Of a stretch of DNA of 64,000 nt, positions 32,902 to 40,663 are shown one piece after another. Source of the stretch: Vescimonas fastidiosa (lineage in GTDB: Bacteria > Bacillota > Clostridia > Oscillospirales > Oscillospiraceae); the NCBI RefSeq assembly GCF_018326305.1, contig NZ_AP023415.1, positions 372,001 to 436,000 on the forward strand. The letters are read 5' to 3'. The position numbers were made by a program, and so were the translations under genes. Each line of letters starts with the position of its first letter. Position 1 is the first letter of the stretch. The notes beneath the pieces were generated by a model. The model made no database searches. It saw nothing but the letters and a program-made list of their open reading frames with translations, and was not told the origin of the DNA.

Positions 32902-33666
32902 ATGTCCAATATTGTTATAACTGGAGCAAATCAAGGTATAGGATATTTCCTTGTAGAGCAGTTGCTCAAAGATGGAAATAGGGTGGCTGTTTTAGATTTA
33001 GAAACGGAAAATCTTGAAAAGCTCAAAAGAGAACATGGCAATAATCTTTTATACTATGTAGTCGATGTACGAAACCACAACGGCCTGCGAAATGCCGTGC
33101 AAGCAGCTGCTGCGGAGTTTGGCAGCATAGATATTGCAGTTCACAACGCCTGTAAATGCACCTTTGATGCAGAAGTGAACACCGACCTGCATACATACAG
33201 AGATGTGTTTGAAGTAAATTATTTTGGTGCGTTGTGCCTGGCAAAAAGCGTCTTGCCGTACATGGTCAAACAAAAGAACGGCAGGATCATTTTTACGAGT
33301 TCTGGTGTTGGAGTCACTGGATTTGCAAACATCTCTCCGTATGCTTCCACAAAAGGCGCGTTGGAGGCATTGGCAAAGTGCTTGAAAATCGAATATGCCA
33401 AAGACAATATATCGTTCCATATCTTCCACCCGCCGCTGACGCGAACGAGATCGTCTGCGCCCCTGCCTGTTCCCAAAGAATTTATGGCTGCACCTGAGAA
33501 GGTGGGACAGGGTCTTGCCAAACATATTCATTCCAAGCGGTTTATCATTTGCCATAGCCTGTGGCAAAAAATTCAAACACTCGGATGCTATCTGTTTCCC
33601 ATCAAGATGGGAAGCCTGTTGTCAAAAATGACCTCTCGTGCTGAAAATCAAGCAGGAAACAAATAA
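32902..33666 (+). CDS. Short-chain dehydrogenase/reductase (SDR)
   Basis: 254 residues. Cofactor motif TGANQGIG at the N-terminus, NAC (in place of NNAG), catalytic Ser in FTSSGVG and YASTKGALEAL with the YxxxK pair. Classical SDR length; NAD(P)-dependent oxidoreductase of unknown substrate. DLETE after the second beta strand suggests NAD preference (inference). The C-terminus carries a hydrophobic stretch (LGCYLFPIKMGSLL) that may touch membrane. Confidence 0.9.
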   Translation: MSNIVITGANQGIGYFLVEQLLKDGNRVAVLDLETENLEKLKREHGNNLLYYVVDVRNHNGLRNAVQAAAAEFGSIDIAVHNACKCTFDAEVNTDLHTYRDVFEVNYFGALCLAKSVLPYMVKQKNGRIIFTSSGVGVTGFANISPYASTKGALEALAKCLKIEYAKDNISFHIFHPPLTRTRSSAPLPVPKEFMAAPEKVGQGLAKHIHSKRFIICHSLWQKIQTLGCYLFPIKMGSLLSKMTSRAENQAGNK

Positions 33667-33744
33667 AGCGTCCGCTCGGCCAACCATGGAGTAAGACATC
33701 CACAAATCTACCGACTTTTATAACTGTAAGGAAAGGAGGATTCG

Positions 33745-34449
33745 ATGAAGAAAAATATAATGATAATCAATACAGACCGTGAGGCTGCCCAAATCGTGAA
33801 GGACAACCTAGCTTGCCCCAGTACCAATATTCTTTGCGTGTCCTCCATGCACGAGGCGTTGTTGTCATTCATGGACAAGAAGTTTTGCTTGGTGATACTG
33901 GACGCCTGTATTTCCGCAGAGGATGACCACAAACTGCTGAAAGCCATGCGGAAGGCCAGAACAACGCCCATTCTGATCCTTTCCTCACAGTTCTGTCATA
34001 TAGAGCGGTTAGAGGTACTACAAGCCGGTGCCCATGCCTATATCGGCTACCCCTATTCGTTGGAAGAATGCCTTGCCCAGGCACAAGCGCTTATGCAGCT
34101 ATATTGTGACCTCAAACCACAAAAAGAAGTGTGCTATACGCTGGCCTTTGGCAAAAACCTCATTATTGATCCGCTGACAAGGCAAGTACAGCTCAACGGC
34201 CAAAATCTGCAACTTACCCGCAAGGAGTTCGATTTGCTGTTCTGCCTTGCAAGCAACCCCGGACAGATATTCAGCCGGGAACAGCTATACAACCAAGTAT
34301 GGGACGAACACGCAGCCTACAATGTGGATGATGTGGTAAAGTCACAGATCCGTTTGCTGCGGCAAAAGCTGTCTGTTGCAGGCAAGGAATACATAAAGAA
34401 TGTTTGGGGCGTAGGATACCGATTTCATAGTGAGCCGGATGACGAGTAA
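33745..34449 (+). CDS. OmpR-type response regulator with atypical receiver domain
   Basis: 234 residues; AAAGGAGG upstream. Receiver domain ~1-120 with the likely phospho-acceptor Asp in LVILDAC, but the invariant Lys of the KP motif is Tyr (YIGYPYS) and the acidic pair near the start is only NTD. The C-terminal winged helix (LQLTRKEFDLLFCLASNPGQ to VWGVGYRF) is intact. No sensor kinase is nearby. It may be phosphorylation-independent or respond to protein partners. Confidence 0.88.
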   Translation: MKKNIMIINTDREAAQIVKDNLACPSTNILCVSSMHEALLSFMDKKFCLVILDACISAEDDHKLLKAMRKARTTPILILSSQFCHIERLEVLQAGAHAYIGYPYSLEECLAQAQALMQLYCDLKPQKEVCYTLAFGKNLIIDPLTRQVQLNGQNLQLTRKEFDLLFCLASNPGQIFSREQLYNQVWDEHAAYNVDDVVKSQIRLLRQKLSVAGKEYIKNVWGVGYRFHSEPDDE

Positions 34450-34476
34450 AAACCGTCATCCGGTTTTCCTCTTTTT
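34435..34476 (+). terminator. Terminator of the response regulator gene
   Basis: CCGGATGACG (34435-34444) pairs with CGTCATCCGG (34454-34463), then a T-rich run. The stop codon lies in the loop. Confidence 0.85.
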
Positions 34477-34746
34477 CCCCTATTACTATCCCTTAGATTT
34501 TCCTTTTCCAAAATACGATTTACGCATCCGTAGTTTTACGGCCAATTCTGCTTGCCGCAGAGGGCTTGGATGCGTAAGTCAGACCCTATGCGGCGGCATA
34601 CAGGAGGATGCCGTCATTGCTTATTCTAGGATTTCTACATAATATCCATGATCTTCACCAGCTAAAAAAAGCGTAGCTCCCCCGTTGGAGAAGTCCGGGT
34701 ACGGACATGAAACAAATAAGTACAAAAACAACGATAATATTTCGCG
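34477..34746 (+). other. Gap with inverted repeat and possible short leader peptide
   Basis: No ordinary gene. TACGCATCC near 34522 pairs with GGATGCGTA near 34567. A 16-codon frame (ATG 34707, MKQISTKTTIIFRAPA) ends with its TAG at 34755-34757, inside the left arm of the next terminator, a layout seen in attenuators. It has no good ribosome site. Confidence 0.3.
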
Positions 34747-34780
34747 CGCCCGCATAGCGTCATGCTATGCGGGCGTTTTT
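34747..34780 (+). terminator. Strong terminator
   Basis: Perfect 11-bp stem CGCCCGCATAG with CTATGCGGGCG, 7-base loop, then TTTTT. It lies upstream of palindrome site 10 and the sigma-like gene. Confidence 0.9.
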
Positions 34781-34791
34781 ATATGCCTATA

Positions 34792-34814
34792 CCTTGGGAC
34801 AATTTGTCCCAAAG
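34792..34814. repeat. ICE palindrome site 10
   Basis: Arms CCTTGGGACA and TGTCCCAAAG around ATT, 81 bases before the sigma-like gene start. Confidence 0.85.
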
Positions 34815-34895
34815 CAGCCAGCCCCGGCTGCCGATCCCCTCCGTGCCTCCGTTCTGTTCACCCACCCACACACGAACTGAATGGAGGAATTACAA

Positions 34896-35318
34896 ATGAC
34901 GACCATCAATCTGAAGGACTTTTACGCTTGGTACACCCATGATGAATACATCGAAGTTTCCGACGAAGTGGCCGCCGAGCTGAAGGCGGACAAGCTGTAT
35001 GAGGCAGCCTATCAGCGGCGCACGACCCGCAATAAGGCGCAGTATTCCCTCGACTGTGACGATGGGATCGAATACTCGGCCTGTCTGCATGAGCCGACGC
35101 CGCAGGAGCTTCTGGATCGCATGGAGCTGTTCGTCCACCTCTGGAACGCCCTCAACTCTCTGCCGGAGGTGCAGGGCGTCCGGGTGGAGGCGCATCTGAT
35201 TCTCGGCAAGAGCTACCGTCAGATTGCCCGGGAGCAGGGCGTAGACAAGAGCGCTGTTCGCCATTCCGTCAAAAACGGCAAGGCGGCCATGAGAAAATAT
35301 TTGAAAAAATTTCTCTAA
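34896..35318 (+). CDS. Sigma-70 region-4-like regulator of the ICE
   Basis: 140 residues from ATG 34896 (GGAGG eight bases upstream). The N-terminal half is element-specific (LKDFYAWYTHDEYIEVSDEV). The C-terminal half is a sigma region-4 helix-turn-helix (LGKSYRQIAREQGVDKSAVR) followed by a basic tail. Proteins of this type, related to Tn916 Orf7-like factors, act as regulators of conjugative elements. It is the last regulator before the recombinase genes. Confidence 0.85.
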   Translation: MTTINLKDFYAWYTHDEYIEVSDEVAAELKADKLYEAAYQRRTTRNKAQYSLDCDDGIEYSACLHEPTPQELLDRMELFVHLWNALNSLPEVQGVRVEAHLILGKSYRQIAREQGVDKSAVRHSVKNGKAAMRKYLKKFL

Positions 35319-35736
35319 GGGTATCTCCAGTTGCCCGATTTTTGTCCTTGGTATATGAGAGGTAGTTTTCACCTCTCCGCAGCAAGGTAGTTGATGCTCC
35401 GTCACGGATCGTCGCTGTCCGCTGTGAGGGAGCGCCGCATTGAATATGAGCTGTCTTATGACAGGCCAACAGGAGCGGGTGCGGCGCTCCCGCCTTTCAA
35501 AAACACCTTGGGATTTGGGGTACCCCGCAAAGTCACAAGACTTTGTGGGGAGAGGAGGCGCAACGAAGTGGGCGGATTTTGGAACATTTTGTCCCAAAGC
35601 AGCATAGCGGAGTTTGTGCCGACGAGTACCGAGGTCATAAGCTACAGGCCAGCACCCGGCGTGCTGGCCTGTTTGCTTTCCCCAGCGGACAACGGGGAAC
35701 GCGCATTGTGTTTTGCATCTGTGAAAGGAGGACGCC
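35319..35736 (+). other. Hairpin-rich non-coding region (oriT or regulatory candidate)
   Basis: No gene. Stems include GAGAGGT/ACCTCTC (about 35358-35378), GGGAGCGCCGC/GCGGCGCTCCC (a long-range pair near 35427 and 35482), CCCCGCAAAGTC/GACTTTGTGGGG (about 35523-35550) and AGGCCAGCAC/GTGCTGGCCT (about 35646-35670). The dense symmetry next to palindrome site 11 is typical of transfer origins or control regions. Confidence 0.4.
35577..35599. repeat. ICE palindrome site 11
   Basis: Arms TTTTGGAACA and TGTCCCAAAG around TTT; the left arm has two changes. The last copy towards the right end of the element. Confidence 0.7.
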
Positions 35737-35880
35737 ATGACTGAGAAGCCCGCCACGGAAGAATATGTGTACTACATTGGAAAGATCCGCTTTATCGTCA
35801 CGCCTGTTTACAAGGAAACGGGAGAGCTGATGCGTGACATCCTTTTGAAGCTGATGCTGGCTGATCTGGAGCCGGTATAA
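35737..35880 (+). CDS. TnpW-like small recombinase-associated protein
   Basis: 47 residues (MTEKPATEEYVYYIGKIRF...) with AAAGGAGG upstream. The YYIGKIRFIVTPVY segment followed by an amphipathic helix resembles short TnpW-type proteins encoded next to serine recombinases. It lies 92 bases before the recombinase, separated by that gene's promoter. A recombination-directionality role is conceivable but not shown. Confidence 0.5.
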   Translation: MTEKPATEEYVYYIGKIRFIVTPVYKETGELMRDILLKLMLADLEPV

Positions 35881-35888
35881 GCCCCCAT

Positions 35889-35925
35889 CGACATCCTTAA
35901 CATGGGCGGTCGGGCGAGGTATAAT
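35889..35925 (+). promoter_or_regulatory. Promoter of the second serine recombinase with TCGACATCC box
   Basis: TTAACA (35897), 17 bases, TATAAT (35920). TCGACATCC abuts the -35 box exactly as at 29.68 kb, suggesting a shared activator or repressor. Confidence 0.7.
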
Positions 35926-35972
35926 ATAGATAGAATAAAACCCCTTGCTTGACTGCCAGAGAGGAGGTTTAT

Positions 35973-37682
35973 ATGAAACAGTCAAGCAAAAAACACGAAC
36001 TCGGCACAGCCGCTCTTTACTGCCGACTGAGCCGTGATGATAATATGGACAGCGAGTCCAACAGCATCCAAAATCAGCGGAAGATACTTCAAAAGGCTGC
36101 CAAGGACAAGGGCTATACCGACACGATCTTTTTCGTGGATGACGGTATCACGGGTACGACGATGAAGCGTCCCGGATTTCAGAAAATGCTGACCGCTATC
36201 GAGGCCGGGTACATCTCGGCGGTGTTCGTCAAAGACCTGTCCCGGCTGGGGCGCAACTACATTGAAGTCGGCAAGCTGACCGAAGAATTTTTCCCACTTC
36301 ACGATATACGGCTGGTGGCTGTTTCTGATGGCGTGGACAGCGATGAAGGTGAGGACGATTTCACCCCGTTCAAAAACATTATGAACGAGTATTACGCCAA
36401 GGACATTTCCAAGAAGCGCCGGATCGTGAATAAGATGAAAGGCAACGCGGGCGTTCCGCTCTCTCCGCCGCCCTATGGCTACATCAAAAACCCGGACGAT
36501 CCCCGCTTTTGGGTGGTAGAGCCGGAGGCCGCCGAGGTGGTGCGCCGGATCTACCGTATGGCGCTGGAGGGGTACGGGCTGGCGGAAATTGCCGCCCGCC
36601 TTGCCGCCGATGGCGTGGTCAATCCCACCTACTACTGGCGCAGCCGTGGGACGAGTCGGGGTGGGTCGAAAAGCACCGTGGAGCCTACCAAGTGGGGGCA
36701 TACCACCGTCAAGAAGATCCTCACCTTGCAGGAATACTGCGGTGATGTCATCAACTTCAAAAGCTACTCCAAGTCCTATAAGATGAAAAAACGGATCGAG
36801 AACCCTGAGGAAAACCGGGCGATCTTCCTCAATGTCCATGAGGCCATTATTGACCGCCAGACTTGGGAAAAGGTGCAGGCGCTCCAAAAAGGGACACGCC
36901 GCAAAAAGCCCACGGTCACGCAGGAGTCCAGCGTATTCTCCGGCCTGCTGAAATGCCCGGAGTGCGGCGGCAACCTCAATTTCCACTTCAACCAGAACAA
37001 TCACGACATCAAGTTTTTCAGCTGTCAAAATCATAACTCCGGCTATCGCAAGTGCAGCAAGACGCACTATATCCGGCTGGACTTCTTAGAGCAGGTTGTT
37101 TTGTACGAGGTCAAGCGGCTGGCCTGCTTCGCCAGCGAATACGAAAATGACTTTATCAAAGTCATGATCGGACATTCGGCAAAGGTGGCAGAAAATGGAC
37201 GCATCCGCAAGCAGCGGGAGCTGGACGCTCTGACTGCCCGTGACCGGGAGTTGGATATGCTCTTTGAACGGCTCTATGAGGACAATGTAGCGGGAAAAAT
37301 CGACGATGCCCGGTTTTCCAAAATGTCCAAACGCTATGAACAGGAGCAGGGCGAAAACGCAAAGAAGATTAAGGCTCTGCGGCTGGAACTGAAAAAGGAC
37401 GAGAGCAAGCGCATGGACATTGACGATTTCCTTGAAACGGTGCGGCAGTACACGGACGCAACCACCATTACAAAGCGCATGGTCGCGGAGCTGATCGACC
37501 ACATCGAGGTGTACCACGCTGAAAAGCAGGACGGCATTACCAACCAGCGCGTCGATATTCACTACAACTGCATCGGTGCCTTTGATGTGCCGGATCGCCG
37601 GAAGATCCCGGAGGCCGACATTATCATGGAAACAAGAAAAGGCGTAGCACTCAGCTACGCCCCGGAACAGGTTGCAGTATGA
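35973..37682 (+). CDS. Large serine recombinase at the element end
   Basis: 569 residues; GAGGAGG upstream of ATG 35973. Resolvase domain with Ser in ALYCRLSRDDN and KDLSRLGRNY; recombinase domain PPYGYI...GYGLAEIAARL; zinc ribbon CPECGGNLNF and C...C; coiled coil; C-terminal DUF4368-like region. Full length and intact. It differs clearly from the recombinase at 15.8 kb. Its place at the right edge, 68 bases from tRNA-Pro, makes it the best candidate for the ICE integrase. Confidence 0.93.
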   Translation: MKQSSKKHELGTAALYCRLSRDDNMDSESNSIQNQRKILQKAAKDKGYTDTIFFVDDGITGTTMKRPGFQKMLTAIEAGYISAVFVKDLSRLGRNYIEVGKLTEEFFPLHDIRLVAVSDGVDSDEGEDDFTPFKNIMNEYYAKDISKKRRIVNKMKGNAGVPLSPPPYGYIKNPDDPRFWVVEPEAAEVVRRIYRMALEGYGLAEIAARLAADGVVNPTYYWRSRGTSRGGSKSTVEPTKWGHTTVKKILTLQEYCGDVINFKSYSKSYKMKKRIENPEENRAIFLNVHEAIIDRQTWEKVQALQKGTRRKKPTVTQESSVFSGLLKCPECGGNLNFHFNQNNHDIKFFSCQNHNSGYRKCSKTHYIRLDFLEQVVLYEVKRLACFASEYENDFIKVMIGHSAKVAENGRIRKQRELDALTARDRELDMLFERLYEDNVAGKIDDARFSKMSKRYEQEQGENAKKIKALRLELKKDESKRMDIDDFLETVRQYTDATTITKRMVAELIDHIEVYHAEKQDGITNQRVDIHYNCIGAFDVPDRRKIPEADIIMETRKGVALSYAPEQVAV

Positions 37683-37695
37683 ACTTTGTGGGAAA

Positions 37696-37749
37696 TAAAA
37701 AAGCAGAGTGTCCATTACAGGATACTCAGATCCTATAAGGACACTCTGC
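37696..37749 (-). terminator. Terminator of tRNA-Pro
   Basis: GCAGAGTGTCC pairs with GGACACTCTGC, with an inner AGGAT/ATCCT stem; a run of six T follows on the minus strand. It may also end the recombinase transcript from the other side. Confidence 0.85.
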
Positions 37750-37750
37750 A

Positions 37751-37828
37751 TGGTCCGAGTGTCGAGATTCGAACTCGAGGCCTCTTGAACCCCATTCAAG
37801 CGCGATACCAAACTTCGCCACACCCGGA
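37751..37828 (-). tRNA. tRNA-Pro (GGG)
   Basis: Cloverleaf by eye: acceptor TCCGGGT/ACTCGGA with one wobble, anticodon stem CTTGA/TCAAG, loop ATGGGGT giving anticodon GGG, T-arm GAGTTCGAATCTC, encoded CCA. The 3' end faces the mobile region. Confidence 0.93.
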
Positions 37829-37866
37829 TATGTAATTTTTGCTGCTCAAATCGAATCAGCTTGCTT

Positions 37867-37895
37867 ATAATACCACCGTCCACGGCAAATGTCAA
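37867..37895 (-). promoter_or_regulatory. tRNA-Pro promoter
   Basis: Minus strand TTGACA, 17 bases, TATTAT, 38 bases before the tRNA 5' end. Confidence 0.8.
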
Positions 37896-37964
37896 CACCT
37901 TTTTTCAAATTACGAACGAAATGTAAACTTGAGCGGGAATGGGGGAGAATTGGCCGCTTCGGTG

Positions 37965-37994
37965 TTGACGGAAAACGATGCAAGGGTGTATAAT
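37965..37994 (+). promoter_or_regulatory. Promoter of the 38.0-kb gene
   Basis: TTGACG, 18 bases, TATAAT, 32 bases before the methyltransferase ATG. Confidence 0.75.
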
Positions 37995-38026
37995 ACATTG
38001 ATTTAATATGCGGAGGTAGACCCTTT

Positions 38027-38890
38027 ATGTGGATCGCAGACGGTTGGAAGGACTATGAGCTGTTGGATTGCGGCGGCGGGGAAAAGCTGGAGCGCTGGGG
38101 ACAGCAGATTTTGGTGCGGCCTGACCCCCAGGCTATTTGGGAGACGGACCATCGCCACCCCGGCTGGCGGCAGGCCAACGCCCGGTACAGCCGCTCCTCC
38201 ACCGGTGGCGGTCACTGGGACAAGCACAAGCTTCCGGAGCAGTGGGCCATAGGCTATAAGGACCTGCGCTTTCAGGTGAAGCCCATGAACTTCAAGCACA
38301 CCGGCCTTTTTCCGGAGCAGGCGGCCAACTGGGACTTTGCCATGGAGAAAATCAGAAACGCCGGGCGGCCCATCCGGGTGCTGAACCTCTTCGCCTATAC
38401 CGGCGGGGCTACGGTGGCCTGTGCGGCGGCGGGGGCCAGCGTGTGCCATGTGGACGCGGCCAAGGGCATGGTGGCCTGGGCCAAGGAAAACGCCAAGGTC
38501 TCGGGCCTTAGCGAGGCGCCTATCCGCTGGATCGTGGACGACTGCGCCAAGTTCGTGGAGCGGGAGATTCGCCGGGGCAAGACCTACGACGCCATCATCA
38601 TGGACCCGCCCAGCTATGGCCGCGGTCCCGGGGGCGAGGTGTGGAAGCTGGAGGATAACCTCTATCCCTTTGTGAAGCTCTGCGCCCGGGTGCTGTCGGA
38701 TAAGCCCCTGTTTGTGATTTTGAACTCTTACACCACGGGCCTTGCGCCTTCGGTGCTGGGCTATATTTTGCAAATGCTCATCGGTAAGGAGCGAGGCGGC
38801 AAGGTCACCTGGGACGAGCTGGGCCTGCCGTGCAGCGAAAGCGGCATGGCGCTGCCCTGCGGCGCCACGGGCCGGTGGATGAGCGAATAA
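38027..38890 (+). CDS. Class I SAM-dependent methyltransferase (RlmI/RlmK-like)
   Basis: 287 residues; GGAGG upstream. N-terminal substrate region, then AdoMet motif I LNLFAYTGGATVACAAAGA, acidic motif HVDAAKGMV, and DPPSYGRGP, the catalytic-loop signature shared with 23S rRNA cytosine methyltransferases of the RlmI type. Full-length for the short Firmicutes version, which lacks a PUA domain. The rRNA target is inferred from the family. Confidence 0.85.
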   Translation: MWIADGWKDYELLDCGGGEKLERWGQQILVRPDPQAIWETDHRHPGWRQANARYSRSSTGGGHWDKHKLPEQWAIGYKDLRFQVKPMNFKHTGLFPEQAANWDFAMEKIRNAGRPIRVLNLFAYTGGATVACAAAGASVCHVDAAKGMVAWAKENAKVSGLSEAPIRWIVDDCAKFVEREIRRGKTYDAIIMDPPSYGRGPGGEVWKLEDNLYPFVKLCARVLSDKPLFVILNSYTTGLAPSVLGYILQMLIGKERGGKVTWDELGLPCSESGMALPCGATGRWMSE

Positions 38891-38922
38891 AAACTGCGTA
38901 GTAAAGAAATGAGATAAATCGT

Positions 38923-39780
38923 ATGGCAACCATGATAAAAACAGAAAAACTCACCTTCACCTACCCGGCGGAGGAGGGGGGGCGGCAAGAGTCCTCCGCT
39001 CTGCGGGAGGTGGAGCTGGAGATCGAGAAGGGGAGCTTTGTGGCGATTTTGGGCCACAACGGCTCCGGTAAATCCACTCTGGCCAAGCACATGAATGCGG
39101 TGCTGCTGCCCACCGGCGGAACGGTTTGGGTGGAGGGGTTGGACACGGCGGACCCGGCGCTTTTGCTGGAGGTGCGCCGCCGAGTCGGAATGGTATTCCA
39201 AAACCCGGACAACCAGATCGTAGCCAATGTGGTGGAGGAGGATGTGGCCTTTGCCCCGGAGAACCTGGGTGTGCCCTCGGCGGAAATCCGCAAGCGGGTG
39301 GACGATGCTCTGGAGGCCGTGGGCATGGAGGAATACGCCCGCCATGCGCCGCACCTGCTCTCCGGCGGACAGAAGCAGCGCGTGGCCATTGCCGGAGTCA
39401 TTGCCATGGAGCCGGAGTGTATCGTGCTGGACGAATCCACCGCCATGTTGGACCCGGTGGGCCGCCGGGAGGTGCTGACCACGGTCCACAAGCTGAACCG
39501 GGAGCGGGGCATTACCGTGGTGCTTATTACCCACCATATGAACGAGGCTATGGAGGCCGACCGGGCCATTGTGATGAACCACGGACAGGTAGCCATGGAC
39601 GGCACACCCCGGGCGGTATTTGCCCGGGTGGAGGAGCTGCGGGCCCTGGGCCTGGCGGCGCCGGACACGGTGGAGTTACTTTATGAATTGCGGAGCCGGG
39701 GCATAGACATCCCGCTGGATGCTATGACCGTGGAGGAGTGCGCAGACGCTATCTGCCACGCCTTTTCCGGTGAAAAATAA
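38923..39780 (+). CDS. ecfA1: Energy-coupling factor transporter ATPase EcfA1
   Basis: 285 residues. Walker A GHNGSGKST, Q-loop VFQNPDNQIV, signature LSGGQKQRVAIAG, Walker B CIVLDESTAMLDP (DES instead of DEP is usual for EcfA1) and the H-loop HH. With EcfA2 and EcfT it drives uptake of vitamins via exchangeable S components encoded elsewhere. The stop overlaps the possible GTG start of ecfA2. Confidence 0.93.
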   Translation: MATMIKTEKLTFTYPAEEGGRQESSALREVELEIEKGSFVAILGHNGSGKSTLAKHMNAVLLPTGGTVWVEGLDTADPALLLEVRRRVGMVFQNPDNQIVANVVEEDVAFAPENLGVPSAEIRKRVDDALEAVGMEEYARHAPHLLSGGQKQRVAIAGVIAMEPECIVLDESTAMLDPVGRREVLTTVHKLNRERGITVVLITHHMNEAMEADRAIVMNHGQVAMDGTPRAVFARVEELRALGLAAPDTVELLYELRSRGIDIPLDAMTVEECADAICHAFSGEK

Positions 39781-39796
39781 AAGGGGATTAAACAAG

Positions 39797-40663
39797 TTGA
39801 AACCAGTATTAGAAGTTAAGGCTCTCACGCACACCTATAGTGCGGGGACACCTTTTGAGCACAAAGCCATTGAAGATGTAAACCTGGAGGTGATGCCGGG
39901 GGAGTTCCTGGGCATCATCGGCCACACTGGGTCGGGTAAATCCACCCTCATTCAGCACCTGAACGGGCTGCTGCGCCCCACCGGCGGAGAAATCCGCCTG
40001 GACGGGGAGGACATTTGGGCGAAGCCCAAGGAAATCCGCCGGGTGCGGTTTCAGGTGGGGCTGGTATTCCAGTACCCGGAGTATCAGCTTTTTGAGGAGA
40101 CCGTATTCAAGGACATCTCCTTCGGACCCAAGAACATGGGCCTGGAGGACGAGGAGGTCGAGCGCCGGGTGCGTCAGGCGGCGGCCTTTGCAGGCATCGA
40201 TGAGGAGATGCTGGAAAAGTCTCCCTTTGACCTCTCCGGCGGACAGAAGCGCCGGGTGGCTATCGCGGGCGTCATCGCTATGGAGCCGAAGGTGCTGATT
40301 TTGGACGAGCCCACGGCGGGTCTGGACCCCCGGGGCCGGGAGGCTATATTGGCCCAGCTGCGTGACTATCACCGGCAAAAGGGCAACACGGTTATTCTTG
40401 TGAGCCACTCCATGGAGGAGATTGCCCGGAATGTGGACCGTATCATCGTTATGAGCCACGCCCACAAGCTGATGGACGGCACCCCGGAGGAGATTTTTTC
40501 CCGGGCCAACGAGCTTTTGCAGGTGGGCCTGGATGTGCCCCAGGTAACGAAGGTAGCCATGGAGCTGCAGAGGCGGGGCCTGCTGCCGGACAGCAGTATA
40601 TATACCATTGACGAGCTGGTGCGCCGCCTCCTGGCGCTGAAGGGAGGCGAGGCCGTATGCTGA
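39797..40663 (+). CDS. ecfA2: Energy-coupling factor transporter ATPase EcfA2
   Basis: 288 residues from TTG 39797 (KPVLEVKALTHTY); a GTG at 39770 would add nine residues not seen in the family. Walker A GHTGSGKST, Q-loop FQYPEYQLFEE (the YPEYQLF phrase is typical of EcfA2), signature LSGGQKRRVAIAG, Walker B LILDEPTAGLDP. Forms the heterodimeric motor with EcfA1. Overlaps ecfT by 7 bases. Confidence 0.93.
   Translation: MKPVLEVKALTHTYSAGTPFEHKAIEDVNLEVMPGEFLGIIGHTGSGKSTLIQHLNGLLRPTGGEIRLDGEDIWAKPKEIRRVRFQVGLVFQYPEYQLFEETVFKDISFGPKNMGLEDEEVERRVRQAAAFAGIDEEMLEKSPFDLSGGQKRRVAIAGVIAMEPKVLILDEPTAGLDPRGREAILAQLRDYHRQKGNTVILVSHSMEEIARNVDRIIVMSHAHKLMDGTPEEIFSRANELLQVGLDVPQVTKVAMELQRRGLLPDSSIYTIDELVRRLLALKGGEAVC

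Noticed and set aside
11538..35599. The 23-bp palindromes as ordinary intrinsic terminators
   Set aside because: No T-run follows any copy, several lie inside coding regions or just before start codons, and the centre is only 3 bases.
1..38000. Antibiotic-resistance cargo in the mobile region
   Set aside because: No recognisable tet, erm, aminoglycoside, beta-lactamase or efflux resistance gene was found.
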